A stretch of 64,000 nucleotides of DNA from Nitrosomonas sp. Is35 (GTDB taxonomy: Bacteria > Pseudomonadota > Gammaproteobacteria > Burkholderiales > Nitrosomonadaceae), in assembly GCF_033063295.1 (NCBI RefSeq), contig NZ_JAWJZH010000001.1, positions 1,984,001-2,048,000 on the forward strand. The letters are read 5' to 3'. How positions within the stretch are numbered: the stretch's first letter is position 1; the number at the start of each line of letters is the position of its first letter. Below, in pieces: positions 37,537 through 47,053 of the stretch. Position numbers and translations under genes: made by a program. Below the pieces are notes generated by a model. The model saw only the letters and a list, made by a program, of their open reading frames with translations, was not told where the DNA came from and did not search any database.

Positions 37537-38367
37537 TCATGCGAATAAATTGGTGACGCCGTCCAATCCGACATAATCGATTGAATACGTCGCCTGTTGT
37601 TTGACAATCGGCTTAGCACGATAAGCGATGCCAACACCCGCTTCGGCCAGCATCGCCAGATCATTGGCGCCGTCTCCGATGGCGATGACCTGTTCACGCT
37701 GTATTCCCAGTTCCGCGCAAACTTGCTTCAGCACTTGCGCTTTGCCTTCTCTGCCGATAATTTCTCCAACCACTTTTCCGGTCAGCCGTTCATTGTCTAT
37801 TTCCAGCACATTGGCTGCGGCAAAATCGAGTTGCAGTTTTGTCTTGATCCGTTCGGTGAAAAATGTAAAGCCACCGGAAATTACCATGGTCTTGATGCCG
37901 GATTGCTTTGCCAGCTGTAACATTCTTTCCGCGCCCGGACTGAGCTTCACACGCTCATCGTAGACTTTCTGTAAGTCATCCTGGTGCACGCCACGCAATA
38001 AAGCCGTGCGCCGTGTCAGGCTTTCTTCAAAACTGATCTCACCACGCATGGTTTGCACTGTGATGGCGGCCACTTGCGGTTTGATCTGCTGCATGTCGGC
38101 AATTTCGTCAATCGACTCAATCGCCAGCAAGGTCGAATCCATGTCCATGGCAATCAATTTGAAGTCGGAAAGTTTCGTTGCCGCATTTACAAACGCAAAA
38201 TCCAGCTCGGCTTGCGCGCAATATTCCGGTACCGCATCGGAATGCGTAGCATGAGTCAATCGGAAAGCTTGCCCGGTAATCCGTTCGATAGCGTCGGCAT
38301 GCGATAACTTCGCCAGCTCGCGCAGATCGCTGTTGTTTACATCCAATCCTTGGATAATCAAATTCAT
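37537..38367 (-). CDS. serB: Phosphoserine phosphatase
   Basis: Last step of serine synthesis, a HAD-superfamily hydrolase of 276 residues. The nucleophile and acid D75 and D77 are in MDMDSTLL, motif II is the serine in VISGGFTFF, and motif III/IV is GDGANDLAMLAEAGVGIAYRAKP. An N-terminal ACT-like part (1-65) precedes the catalytic domain as in other proteobacterial SerB proteins. It is convergent with the malic enzyme with 31 bases between the stops and no obvious terminator. Confidence 0.94.
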   Translation of the reverse strand: MNLIIQGLDVNNSDLRELAKLSHADAIERITGQAFRLTHATHSDAVPEYCAQAELDFAFVNAATKLSDFKLIAMDMDSTLLAIESIDEIADMQQIKPQVAAITVQTMRGEISFEESLTRRTALLRGVHQDDLQKVYDERVKLSPGAERMLQLAKQSGIKTMVISGGFTFFTERIKTKLQLDFAAANVLEIDNERLTGKVVGEIIGREGKAQVLKQVCAELGIQREQVIAIGDGANDLAMLAEAGVGIAYRAKPIVKQQATYSIDYVGLDGVTNLFA

Positions 38368-38414
38368 AAGGTTGTAAAGAGTATTAAGTGCAGTATTTCA
38401 GGTTGAAAAAACTA

Positions 38415-39881
38415 TCAGGCGTTACCGTCCCATTCCATAATCTGATTCCGGCCCGCATGCTTGGCGGCATAGAGCGCGGAATCAGCCGCTTTGATCAGAT
38501 CGCGCGGGTCGCGTATTTGTGCCGCATTTTCCAGATATCCGGCGACACCGATCGATGCCGTGATGCGGATGGTGCTGCGGCCGTCAAATTTATACGCGAT
38601 TTCCGCGATCGAATCTTTTAGCCGTGCAATGAGATTTCTCGAAGCCGCCACCGCCGTGCCGGGAAGAATCAAGGCAAATTCCTCTCCCCCATAGCGGCTC
38701 AGGGTGTCATCCTGACGGATTTGATCGAAAACCGTTTTGACCACCATGGCCAGTAATGAGTCTCCCGCAACGTGGCCATACGTATCGTTAACATTCTTAA
38801 AATGATCAAGGTCGATGATGGCAATCGTCAACGGCAGATTGTATTGCACCGCCAGATTGAATTCGCGCCGTAACGTTTCGTCAAAATAAGTGCGATTATA
38901 GGCGCCGGTTAAACCATCCCGCTGCGACTTATCTTCCAGGTCGCGCATCCGGGATAAATCATGAATCATCAGCAGTTCTTTCGCTTCGGCGAGAATGCCA
39001 CTGACTTCCGCTGGATCGTGAATGTTCATTTCAAATAAATCTTCCACCGCATTCAATCCCACTTCCATGATTTTAATCACGTCGATGAGCACATTCGCGT
39101 CAAATCCGAGCCAGTCTTGCGCCGCTTGGTTCAACGCGGTCATTTTTTCAGCCTCATGCGGATAGAGAAAGTAGTCGGCCAGATAGCGGGAGACCGCCAG
39201 ACACGATTGCAGTGTCGGTCCCAGACTCTTGGGTTCCGGCTGCGAATGGCTATTGATGCAGGACAACGCGATGTAATCCGGAATATGCCATCTTTTCAGC
39301 AACGCATAACCCAGCTCATCGTGCCCCGCGCCGAATACCTCGCGCTCGCTATTCAGCAAAACATCGTGATCCGAAGTCGACGCAAAAACCTTGCCGTATT
39401 CTTCCGGCATGATGACCCAGAATGCCAGAATACCGATTTCTTGAATTAGCCCGGCCAGAAATAAATCGTCCAGATAATTCAGCTCGAGTTTTTCTCCCAG
39501 TGCGCGCGCGGCAAGCGCCGATGCGATGGAGCGGCGCCAAAAAACCGTACTGTCAAAAACCGCGCCCTGATCCGGCGCCGGGTTTTTCATCAGCGAATGG
39601 GTCAGCGAAAAGGATAAGGCGATCACAAGGACGGTGTGCGTACCCAGAATACTGACGGCTTGACGGATATTGGTTGCCACCCGGCGGGATTTATATAGCG
39701 GTGTGTTTGCTGTACGCAACAGTTTTGCCGACAGCACCGGATCCAATGAAATATATTGGCAAACGGTACCAATATCGGCATCGGGATCGTTGGCCATTTC
39801 AATGATTTTGACAGCCACAGCCGGTAAACTTGGCAGCGCCGTGCAATGATTCAATCGCTTTTTCAATGCATCATCAATCAC
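38415..39881 (-). CDS. HDOD-GGDEF protein (probable diguanylate cyclase)
   Basis: A soluble 488-residue signalling protein. An HDOD domain (about 12-210, ALPSLPAVAVKIIEMANDPD) is followed by a linker and a GGDEF domain (about 318-480). The active site reads GGEEF (398-402), which is catalytically competent in the family, and an RxxD inhibitory site (RQDD, 389-392) lies five residues before it. HDOD domains are non-enzymatic HD relatives used in signal regulation. It is the second gene in this window able to make c-di-GMP. Confidence 0.92.
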   Translation of the reverse strand: MIDDALKKRLNHCTALPSLPAVAVKIIEMANDPDADIGTVCQYISLDPVLSAKLLRTANTPLYKSRRVATNIRQAVSILGTHTVLVIALSFSLTHSLMKNPAPDQGAVFDSTVFWRRSIASALAARALGEKLELNYLDDLFLAGLIQEIGILAFWVIMPEEYGKVFASTSDHDVLLNSEREVFGAGHDELGYALLKRWHIPDYIALSCINSHSQPEPKSLGPTLQSCLAVSRYLADYFLYPHEAEKMTALNQAAQDWLGFDANVLIDVIKIMEVGLNAVEDLFEMNIHDPAEVSGILAEAKELLMIHDLSRMRDLEDKSQRDGLTGAYNRTYFDETLRREFNLAVQYNLPLTIAIIDLDHFKNVNDTYGHVAGDSLLAMVVKTVFDQIRQDDTLSRYGGEEFALILPGTAVAASRNLIARLKDSIAEIAYKFDGRSTIRITASIGVAGYLENAAQIRDPRDLIKAADSALYAAKHAGRNQIMEWDGNA

Positions 39882-40202
39882 TTATTATCCTTCGTGTTAG
39901 ATAATAATCATATATTATTGAATAATATGATAATTGTTGCTGATTATAAAATAAAGACAGTATATTAACTTATTTTAATTTACGCCATTCGCAATAATTC
40001 GCAGGCGTTTCCCGCCTATTTCCTTTGCAGCAGTACAACTATTCAGCTTTTCCATTAAGCTGATGTTATGATGTTATTTGACGTGTGTTGTCACTATTTT
40101 GCTTATCGCGGGCAAAGTGATTACACGATAACCGGTTGTACTCATAGATTAAGTTACATAAGCAAATGGCTCGCAAGAGCATTCTGGATGAAGGAGTTTA
40201 AT
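39882..40202. other. A/T-rich divergent intergenic region
   Basis: About 320 bases between the HDOD-GGDEF gene (minus) and pepA (plus). The first 90 bases are very A/T-rich and contain the perfect inverted repeat ATATTATT-G-AATAATAT at 39912-39928, a possible operator or part of a promoter. The open frame 40068-40202 in phase with pepA is best read as untranslated leader. No other gene is seen. Confidence 0.4.
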
Positions 40203-41699
40203 GTGGAATTTGGAATAAAAATAGGCACCCCGGAAAAACAACGCGGCGCCTGCGCAGTCATCGGTATTTTTGAATCAAGAAAACTGTCGGATTCAGCAAA
40301 AGTTCTGGACAAAATCACCCAGGGGTATATCAAAAATATCCTGGCATCGGGCGACTTGGACGGTAAAGCGAATACTTCGCTGTTATTGCATAACGTGCCG
40401 GACACCTTGTTTAAAAGAGTATTGCTGATCGGTCTGGGCAAGGAACAGGAATTCAAGGAAAAAACATTCTTGTCGGCGCTCGGCACCACGTTGAATGCGC
40501 TGCAAAAAACCGCAGTGACCGATGCCACGCTGTTTTTATCCGATTTTCCCGTCAAGGACAAAACCAATGCTTGGAAAGTCAATCAGACCGTCATTGCCGC
40601 TATCAGTAGCGGTTACCGTTTCGATCAGCTGAAAAGCAAGCCGGATAATAACCAAAGCAGCCTGCGCAAACTGATTATGTGCATCGACAACCGCACCGAA
40701 CTGGCCGCTTGCGAAGCCGCCCTGCAACAAAGTATAGCGATTGCACACGGGATGAATCTGGCCAAGGATCTAGGCAACCTCGCGCCGAATATTTGCACCC
40801 CCGCGTATCTCGCCAAGCAAGCCAAGGATCTTGCCAAATCACACAAACTGAAAGCCTCCGTGCTGGAAGAAAAAGACATGGAGAAACTTGGCATGGGTTC
40901 TCTTCTGGCCGTGGCGCGCGGCAGTGAGCAACCGGCAAAACTGATCGTGCTGGAATATCACGGCGCGGCCAAAAAAGACAATCCGGTGGTTCTGGTCGGT
41001 AAAGGGGTGACCTTCGATACCGGCGGCATCTCGCTCAAGCCCGCTGCTGAAATGGATGAAATGAAGTTCGACATGAGCGGCGCAGGCAGTGTTTTGGGAA
41101 CCCTGCAAGCGGTGGCGGAAATGAAGCTGCCCATCAACGTGGTGGGGATCATCCCGGCCACCGAAAACATGCCCAGCGGCAAAGCAACCAAGCCGGGTGA
41201 TGTGGTCACCAGCCTGTCCGGCCAGACCATCGAGATTCTCAACACCGATGCGGAAGGACGGTTGATTCTATGCGATGCGCTCACCTACGCGGAGCGCTAT
41301 AACCCGAAAGTGGTGATCGATATCGCCACATTGACCGGCGCATGCGTCATCGCGCTGGGCAATTTCACCACCGGTTTGATGAGCAACGATGACAAGCTGG
41401 CGCAAGAACTGCTGGCCGCCGGAGAGCAAGCTGCCGACCGTGCCTGGCAGTTGCCATTGTGGGATGAATACCAAGATCTGCTGAGAAGTAACTTTGCGGA
41501 TATCGCCAATATCGGCGGACGCGCCGCAGGAACCATCACCGCCGCGTGCTTTTTGTCGCGTTTTACCAAGAAATACCGCTGGGCGCACCTCGACATCGCA
41601 GGCACGGCATGGAAATCCGGCAAAGATAAAGGCTCAACCGGGCGTCCGGTGCCGCTGTTGACGCAATTCCTGATTTCGCAAGCGAAAGCAACCAGCTAG
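40203..41699 (+). CDS. pepA: Cytosol (leucyl) aminopeptidase, GTG start
   Basis: A hexameric two-metal aminopeptidase (M17), in some bacteria also a DNA-binding protein. The start is GTG at 40203: AAGGAG lies six bases before it, and it yields MEFGIKIGTPEKQRGAC, which lines up with the start of E. coli PepA. The upstream in-frame ATG codons do not. The 498 residues include GKGVTFDTGGISLKP with metal and catalytic Lys/Asp, the FDMSGAGSVLG block, and the signature NTDAEGRL. It leads the conserved set pepA-holC-orf116-valS. Confidence 0.96.
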   Translation: MEFGIKIGTPEKQRGACAVIGIFESRKLSDSAKVLDKITQGYIKNILASGDLDGKANTSLLLHNVPDTLFKRVLLIGLGKEQEFKEKTFLSALGTTLNALQKTAVTDATLFLSDFPVKDKTNAWKVNQTVIAAISSGYRFDQLKSKPDNNQSSLRKLIMCIDNRTELAACEAALQQSIAIAHGMNLAKDLGNLAPNICTPAYLAKQAKDLAKSHKLKASVLEEKDMEKLGMGSLLAVARGSEQPAKLIVLEYHGAAKKDNPVVLVGKGVTFDTGGISLKPAAEMDEMKFDMSGAGSVLGTLQAVAEMKLPINVVGIIPATENMPSGKATKPGDVVTSLSGQTIEILNTDAEGRLILCDALTYAERYNPKVVIDIATLTGACVIALGNFTTGLMSNDDKLAQELLAAGEQAADRAWQLPLWDEYQDLLRSNFADIANIGGRAAGTITAACFLSRFTKKYRWAHLDIAGTAWKSGKDKGSTGRPVPLLTQFLISQAKATS

Positions 41700-41713
41700 C
41701 CGTCTTCCGCACC

Positions 41714-41778
41714 GCTGATTAATTTATGACTCGCGCTGAACAAGCTGAACCGTCCGCCTCCGTCATGAATTAATCAGC
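41714..41778. repeat. Short inverted-repeat element (65 bp)
   Basis: Arms 41714-41730 and 41762-41778 match over 16 of 17 bases. The outer arm begins GCTGATTAATT, the same eleven bases found in the outer arm of the 142-bp element at 63193-63334, so both may belong to one repeat family. It sits between pepA and holC. It could also act as a transcriptional hairpin, but no T tract follows. Confidence 0.55.
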
Positions 41779-41837
41779 CGTTATGGAACGTACAAAAAAC
41801 AAACTCACGATCGGGTGCTCAACCGGACAGTGATTCG

Positions 41838-42263
41838 ATGACACAGATTTATTTTTATTCGGGATCGGGCAATAAGTTACAAACGGCTTGCCGGCTTTGC
41901 GCCAAGGCGTTGCAGCAACATATGAAAATATTGATTTATACGCCCGATGCAACCATGCTCAAACAATTGGACGAACTGCTGTGGACGTTCTCGCCCGCCA
42001 GCTTCATTCCGCATTGCCATATCCGCGAAGACAGTGCGCTGGTCAGCGCCACGCCCGCGATACTGAGCGACCGCATACCAGCGGATATGCCATTCGATGT
42101 TCTGCTGAATCTGCACCGGGAACAACCGCCCGCTTTCGATCAATTCAACCGGCTCATCGAGATTGCGGATAACTCGCCGGAAGACAAGCAAGTGGCGCGT
42201 GAACGCTATCGTTTCTATAAAGATGCCGGTTATCCGCTCCAACACTTCCAGCTGGATGATTAA
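41838..42263 (+). CDS. holC: DNA polymerase III chi subunit
   Basis: The clamp-loader accessory subunit that links the replisome to SSB. Its 141 residues show the family pattern, including CRLCAKALQQHMKILIYTPD, LLWTFSPASFIPHC, DVLLNLHREQP and the C-terminal RERYRFYKDAGYPLQHFQL. Position between pepA and valS is the standard gammaproteobacterial and betaproteobacterial order. Confidence 0.92.
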   Translation: MTQIYFYSGSGNKLQTACRLCAKALQQHMKILIYTPDATMLKQLDELLWTFSPASFIPHCHIREDSALVSATPAILSDRIPADMPFDVLLNLHREQPPAFDQFNRLIEIADNSPEDKQVARERYRFYKDAGYPLQHFQLDD

Positions 42264-42295
42264 ATGAAACCGTTGCAACCGTTGATTTTCCTATT

Positions 42296-42646
42296 ATGAG
42301 TGACGACAAAAGCGCAGCGGATTTCGACGATACCGAGATCATGGTCAAGTTCCGCAGCTTGCTGGGCAAATACCAGAATCACGGCAAGATCGCAGGCACT
42401 GCACCCGTCGGCAAAGCCCCGGAAATCGATAAAACAGCCCCTGCGATTGGCGCGGATGCCATACCGCTGCTGACCGATGCCGTGTTTCTTCATCCCGCCG
42501 TGATACAGCCGCAACCGGCGCGCTTAACGCCCATCCGCCAGATTCTCGATGCCGCATTGGAAGATGCGAATATCGACATGGACGTGCAGGACCGGAAAGC
42601 GCTGGCGCATGCGCTGGAAACCCGCTTGTCCAAGCAAATTAAATAG
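42296..42646 (+). CDS. Conserved-looking small protein between holC and valS, unknown
   Basis: Not recognised. A soluble, acidic-to-neutral 116-residue protein. An N-terminal helix (DDTEIMVKFRSLLGKYQ) and a low-complexity Ala/Pro middle (about 35-75) precede a C-terminal helical region (PIRQILDAALEDANIDMDVQDRK). It starts 32 bases after holC and ends about 140 bases before valS, so it lies inside the pepA-holC-valS block. Position suggests a housekeeping role, possibly with the replisome, but nothing in the sequence shows it. Confidence 0.6.
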   Translation: MSDDKSAADFDDTEIMVKFRSLLGKYQNHGKIAGTAPVGKAPEIDKTAPAIGADAIPLLTDAVFLHPAVIQPQPARLTPIRQILDAALEDANIDMDVQDRKALAHALETRLSKQIK

Positions 42647-42787
42647 CCGCCGCTCACACCGCACCGCTTTTACGGTGGCATCCGCTTCTCCGGTTGCTGT
42701 GCAGCGGTCATCGCTCTTATTGTCCGCAGCAATACCCCATCCGCTATAATGGCGATCTTTTGCGCCATTCAATACAACGAAAAATCC

Positions 42788-45550
42788 ATGGAACTCGAAA
42801 AAAGCTTTGACCCGAAACATATTGAAGATCGCTGGTACTCCATCTGGGAATCGGCCGGGTATTTCAAACCGGATGCGGCAACCGGTCAATCCGCTTATTG
42901 CATCATGCTGCCGCCGCCCAATGTCACGGGCACACTGCATATGGGACATGCCTTCCAGCATACTTTGATGGATGCGCTGACGCGCTATCACCGCATGCTG
43001 GGCGATAACACCTTGTGGCAGCCAGGCACCGATCATGCCGGTATCGCCACACAGATCGTGGTTGAACGCCAGCTCGATCAGCAGAAACTCGATCGCCGCA
43101 CCATGGGACGGGAAGCTTTTCTGGAACGTGTCTGGCAATGGAAAGAAGAATCCGGCTCGACCATCACGCGGCAAATGCGCCGTCTGGGCACTTCCTGCGA
43201 CTGGACGCGCGAACGTTTCACCATGGATGCCGAATTATCGCGCGCCGTGACCGAGGTATTCGTGCGTTTGTATCGTGAAGGTCTCATTTATCGCGGCAAA
43301 CGGCTGGTGAACTGGGATCCGGTGCTGCAAACCGCGGTATCCGATCTGGAAGTGGTGTCGACCGAGGAAAACGGCTCGCTGTGGCACATCCGCTATCCGC
43401 TGGAGCAAGCCGATGGCCAGCATACCGAACCAACGGAAGCGTTGATCGTCGCCACCACCCGCCCCGAAACCATGCTCGGCGACGTCGCCGTCGCTGTGCA
43501 TCCGGACGATCCGCGCTATCAGCATCTGATCGGACGCCATGTGCGCTTACCGCTGTGCGAGCGCACCATCCCCATCATCGCGGATACGTATGTCGATCTG
43601 GAGTTTGGCACCGGTTGCGTGAAAATCACCCCAGCGCACGATTTTAACGATTATCAGGTTGGCCAGCGGCATCATCTGGTGCCGATCAGCATCTTTACGC
43701 TGGATGGAAAAATCAACGATCTGGCGCCGCTTGACTATCAAGGCATGGATCGCTTCGATGCCCGGAAAAAAATCGTAGCCGACCTGGAAGCGCAAGGTTT
43801 TCTGGCCGAAACCAAACCGCACAAACTGATGGCGCCGCGTGGCGACCGCACCAACACGATCATCGAACCGATGCTGACCGATCAATGGTATGTCGCCATG
43901 GAAGGTTTGGCCAAGCGCGGTTTGGAAGTCGTCGCTGACGGTAAAGTGAAATTCACGCCGGATAACTGGACGCATGTCTACAATCAGTGGCTGGAAAATA
44001 TTCAGGATTGGTGTATCTCGCGCCAATTGTGGTGGGGACACCGCATTCCGGCGTGGTACGACGAAGACGGCAATGTCACGGTCGCATACAATCTGGAAGA
44101 AGCGCAACAGCTTTCCGGCAAGCGCGATCTGAAGCAGGACGACGATGTGCTGGATACCTGGTTTTCGTCCGCGCTGTGGCCCTTTTCCACCTTGGGCTGG
44201 CCGGATGACACGGCGGAATTGAAAACTTTCCTGCCGACTTCGGTGCTGATCACCGGGTTTGACATCATATTCTTCTGGGTTGCGCGCATGGTCATGATGT
44301 CGTTGCATTTCACCGGCCAGGTACCGTTCCGGGAAGTGTATATCACCGGCCTGATCCGCGATGCCGAAGGCCAGAAGATGAGCAAATCCAAAGGCAATGT
44401 GCTCGATCCGCTCGATTTGATCGACGGTATCGCACTGCCCGATTTGATCGCGAAACGCACCACCGGATTGATGAATCCGAAGCAAGCCGAATCAATCGAG
44501 AAAAACACCCGCAAGCATTTCCCCGACGGCATCCCGGCGTTCGGCACCGATGCCCTGCGTTTCACGTTCGCCAGCCTGGCATCGCACGGGCGCGATATCA
44601 AGTTCGACATGCAACGCTGCGAAGGCTACCGTAACTTCTGTAACAAGTTATGGAATGCCACACGCTACGTGCTGATGAATTGCGAGGGCAAAGATACCGG
44701 ATTGGATGAGACTCTGCCCCTCGCCTACTCCGCCGCTGATCAATGGATCATCAGCCGCTTGCAGCAAGCGGAGCAAGCAGTTGAACAAGCCTTTGCCAAT
44801 TACCGTTTCGACTTGGCCGCACGGGAAATCTACGAACTGGTGTGGGACGAATATTGCGACTGGTACGTCGAGCTTGCCAAAGTCCAATTAAACTCGGATC
44901 AAGACGCGGCGCAGCGAGCCACCCGCCGCACCCTGGTGCGCGTACTGGAAGCCATGCTGCGGCTGGCGCATCCGGTGATTCCATTCATTACCGAGGAATT
45001 GTGGCAAACCGTTGCGCCACTGGCGGGAAAATCCGGCGCCAGTATCATGTGCCAGCCGTACCCGGTTGCGAATGCTTCCGCCATTAACCCGCAGGCCATC
45101 GAAACTATCGGTTTACTGAAAGAAATGATCAACGCCTGCCGCACCCTGCGCGGCGAAATGAGTGTGTCACCCGCGCTCAAAGTGCCGTTGCTGGCTGCCG
45201 GTGATCAATCCATGCTGTCCGGCTACGCGCCATATCTGCTAGCTTTGGCGAAATTGTCCGGGGTGGAAATCCAACCGGGCGGACTACCCGAAGCGGATGC
45301 GCCGGTCGCCATCGTGCGCGATTTCAAACTGATGCTGAAGATTGAAGTCGATGTAGCGGCGGAACGCGAGCGCCTGAGCAAGGAAATTACCCGCATCGAA
45401 ACGGAAATAGCCAAAGCGCAAGCCAAGTTATCCAATCCGAGCTTTGTCGAACGCGCGCCAGCCAATGTGGTGGAACAGGAAAAAGATCGCTTGAATGCGT
45501 TCAACTCAAAACTCAACAGCTTGAACGAACAATTGCAAAAGCTGAATTAA
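42788..45550 (+). CDS. valS: Valyl-tRNA synthetase
   Basis: Class I aminoacyl-tRNA synthetase charging tRNA-Val, 920 residues from the ATG at 42788 ([17 protein letters not shown]); the frame is open 13 codons further up without homology. The HIGH motif appears as HMGH (residues 51-54, after PPPNVTGTL). The CP1 editing domain has [19 protein letters not shown], the KMSKS motif is QKMSKSKGN near residue 530, and a C-terminal coiled coil (about 860-918) ends the protein. All parts are intact. Confidence 0.98.
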   Translation: MELEKSFDPKHIEDRWYSIWESAGYFKPDAATGQSAYCIMLPPPNVTGTLHMGHAFQHTLMDALTRYHRMLGDNTLWQPGTDHAGIATQIVVERQLDQQKLDRRTMGREAFLERVWQWKEESGSTITRQMRRLGTSCDWTRERFTMDAELSRAVTEVFVRLYREGLIYRGKRLVNWDPVLQTAVSDLEVVSTEENGSLWHIRYPLEQADGQHTEPTEALIVATTRPETMLGDVAVAVHPDDPRYQHLIGRHVRLPLCERTIPIIADTYVDLEFGTGCVKITPAHDFNDYQVGQRHHLVPISIFTLDGKINDLAPLDYQGMDRFDARKKIVADLEAQGFLAETKPHKLMAPRGDRTNTIIEPMLTDQWYVAMEGLAKRGLEVVADGKVKFTPDNWTHVYNQWLENIQDWCISRQLWWGHRIPAWYDEDGNVTVAYNLEEAQQLSGKRDLKQDDDVLDTWFSSALWPFSTLGWPDDTAELKTFLPTSVLITGFDIIFFWVARMVMMSLHFTGQVPFREVYITGLIRDAEGQKMSKSKGNVLDPLDLIDGIALPDLIAKRTTGLMNPKQAESIEKNTRKHFPDGIPAFGTDALRFTFASLASHGRDIKFDMQRCEGYRNFCNKLWNATRYVLMNCEGKDTGLDETLPLAYSAADQWIISRLQQAEQAVEQAFANYRFDLAAREIYELVWDEYCDWYVELAKVQLNSDQDAAQRATRRTLVRVLEAMLRLAHPVIPFITEELWQTVAPLAGKSGASIMCQPYPVANASAINPQAIETIGLLKEMINACRTLRGEMSVSPALKVPLLAAGDQSMLSGYAPYLLALAKLSGVEIQPGGLPEADAPVAIVRDFKLMLKIEVDVAAERERLSKEITRIETEIAKAQAKLSNPSFVERAPANVVEQEKDRLNAFNSKLNSLNEQLQKLN

Positions 45551-45584
45551 TCTTCCACACACCTAGCCAATCAATTGATCCGAG

Positions 45585-45623
45585 CAGAAAACGGACACTC
45601 AACATGCAGTGCTTCGTTTTCTG
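45585..45623. other. Hairpin downstream of valS
   Basis: Arms CAGAAAACG (45585-45593) and CGTTTTCTG (45615-45623) are perfect, with a further CACT/AGTG pair inside. No T tract follows, so it may be a 3' stability structure rather than a true terminator. The palindrome GGGGGCCCCC stands at 45642-45651. Confidence 0.4.
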
Positions 45624-45774
45624 AGTCCTGGCATGAATATCGGGGGCCCCCTTGTCCCCCAGCACCCGGCTCACATCGAAAAAATGCTAAACTTTCACCC
45701 GCATCGATGAGAACCTGGCAGCTCGCCTAGAGCCGCTGAGTTTTATAACTTAATATTTTAATGAGGAAAATTGT

Positions 45775-46284
45775 ATGAACAGAATACTTATGACAACATT
45801 ATCGGCCACATTACTATCACTATCCGGCATATCGCTTTCACACGCCGAAAGCGTGGCTGTCGAAGGCGGATCTATTTTTATTGTGGATAACAGTGTGCCG
45901 GGCTCGCAAATCTTGGTGAAAAATCTCGCCAATGCCGCTGCGAATGCCTGTCTTATCAACGCGGGAACCAACCTGCTGGGTTTAGGCACGGACACGACCG
46001 CGACCGATATCGTCATCAAAAACGGCACCGCGGTAATCACCACGTATAACGCAACTCTTGCGGCCACCGACGTTAAGCTGGTCGATGTCACCAGCTGTCC
46101 GATCACCTCTGTTGTCGATCTGAGCGCATGCTACGCGACGGTGAATGATGGCAAGCTAACGATCCCTTGTCTCGAGTATGACGATGACGTCATTTCCGTC
46201 GTACTCGGACAACGCGGCAAATCGATGAATTTTGAATTTGAATCGTACAAACCCGGCAAAGGCCGCGGCCACGATCACGATTAA
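45775..46284 (+). CDS. Exported four-cysteine protein, unknown
   Basis: Not recognised. The 169-residue protein has a signal peptide (MNRILMTTLSATLLSL..., cleavage near SHA-ES at 24). The mature part is rich in Val, Thr, Asn and Ala and probably beta-structured. It has four cysteines (in ANACLI, TSCPI, SACYA and TIPCLE) that could form two disulfides in the periplasm or outside. The end is basic and His-containing (GKGRGHDHD). A good ribosome site (GAGG) and a terminator right after it support a real single-gene unit. Confidence 0.65.
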   Translation: MNRILMTTLSATLLSLSGISLSHAESVAVEGGSIFIVDNSVPGSQILVKNLANAAANACLINAGTNLLGLGTDTTATDIVIKNGTAVITTYNATLAATDVKLVDVTSCPITSVVDLSACYATVNDGKLTIPCLEYDDDVISVVLGQRGKSMNFEFESYKPGKGRGHDHD

Positions 46285-46310
46285 ATAGCCGCGCAGCATT
46301 CCAATCCATT

Positions 46311-46340
46311 AAAAAGGCTCTGAACCGGTCAGAGCCTTTT
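46311..46340 (+). terminator. Rho-independent terminator after the four-cysteine protein
   Basis: The stem AAAGGCTCTGA/TCAGAGCCTTT, with a short loop, runs into TTTT. It is symmetrical enough to act on both strands. Confidence 0.85.
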
Positions 46341-46408
46341 CACAATGCATCGTGTTAGCAAAAGCTTGCACCAATGCCACGGTTAGCACAAAAAAAAGCA
46401 TCATATCG

Positions 46409-46618
46409 AAACAAAACAACGGCAATAAGCTGGTGTTGGAAGTAAAAGGCGTCGGCGGCGAGCGCAACCGCACCGAACGCGCGACGATGGCGGTTTGGAT
46501 CAGGACGGTCAACGAGCAAGGCGGCTTTGGGTAGTGGTGCTTCGATGCGGTGTTCGAACCGGCGAGAACGAGAGATGTGTTGCTAAAACAGGCCAGCGAA
46601 TGCAAGAACTGGGAATGA
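46409..46618 (+). pseudogene. Remnant of a restriction-enzyme/helicase C terminus
   Basis: The plus frame reads GNKLVLEVKG, then TMAVWIRTVNEQGGFG, a TAG stop, then WCFDAVFEPARTRDVLL to a TGA at 46616-46618. This pattern (E-x-K, WI..VN..G.FGRW.F) is that of the C-terminal PD-(D/E)xK end of type III-like/BPTD_3080-like restriction subunits, where the stop takes the place of the conserved Arg. Only about 70 codons remain, with no start, methylase or helicase part. It is a leftover of an older restriction locus, about 1.4 kb from the intact hsd genes. Confidence 0.6.
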
Positions 46619-46654
46619 GCGCTTTTTCAATCAAATAATATGATCAAATCTTGA

Positions 46655-46822
46655 TTAATCGAGTGCTCCAATTTGATTGGCCATGCTGTCTTTATGCAGG
46701 GAACACCACTCATGCCAAACTTTTCTGGCTTCCTCAATATTGCTGAAAGTCCACAGCACAACACCATCTTCGGTCATCAAGGTTGCCATTTTGTTTGGCC
46801 ATTCTTTAATTAAGCAGTACAT
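46655..46822 (-). CDS. Small conserved-looking protein of 55 residues, unknown
   Basis: The ATG at 46822 is chosen over one 14 codons earlier because AAAGGAAA lies just before it. The product is a compact soluble protein with a probable beta-beta-alpha start (LIKEWPNKMATLMTEDGVVLWTF) and a helix (NIEEARKVWHEWC). Single cysteines occur at residues 3 and 40. No function is known to me. It sits alone beside the dead restriction fragment. Confidence 0.55.
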   Translation of the reverse strand: MYCLIKEWPNKMATLMTEDGVVLWTFSNIEEARKVWHEWCSLHKDSMANQIGALD

Positions 46823-47053
46823 TATTTTTCCTTTGTAGTTACAACTGCGGCAAAGTTTAACCAAATAATGTGAAACTTATATGAATGAATTGTGAAGATT
46901 TTATGACACTATTCCGGTTTAAAAAATGTCAACCCAGCGCACACAACCGCTCCGCATTGCAAAATTACGCAAATACCTTATAGCAATTTATTGTGAAGAG
47001 CCTATGATGAACTATATACAAAAACCTTAATCATCAAAAAGGGAGCAAAGTGT

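Noticed and set aside
40068..40202. Upstream extension of pepA to an ATG at 40068
   Set aside because: The GTG at 40203 has AAGGAG at ideal spacing and yields the conserved PepA start; the extension has no homology.
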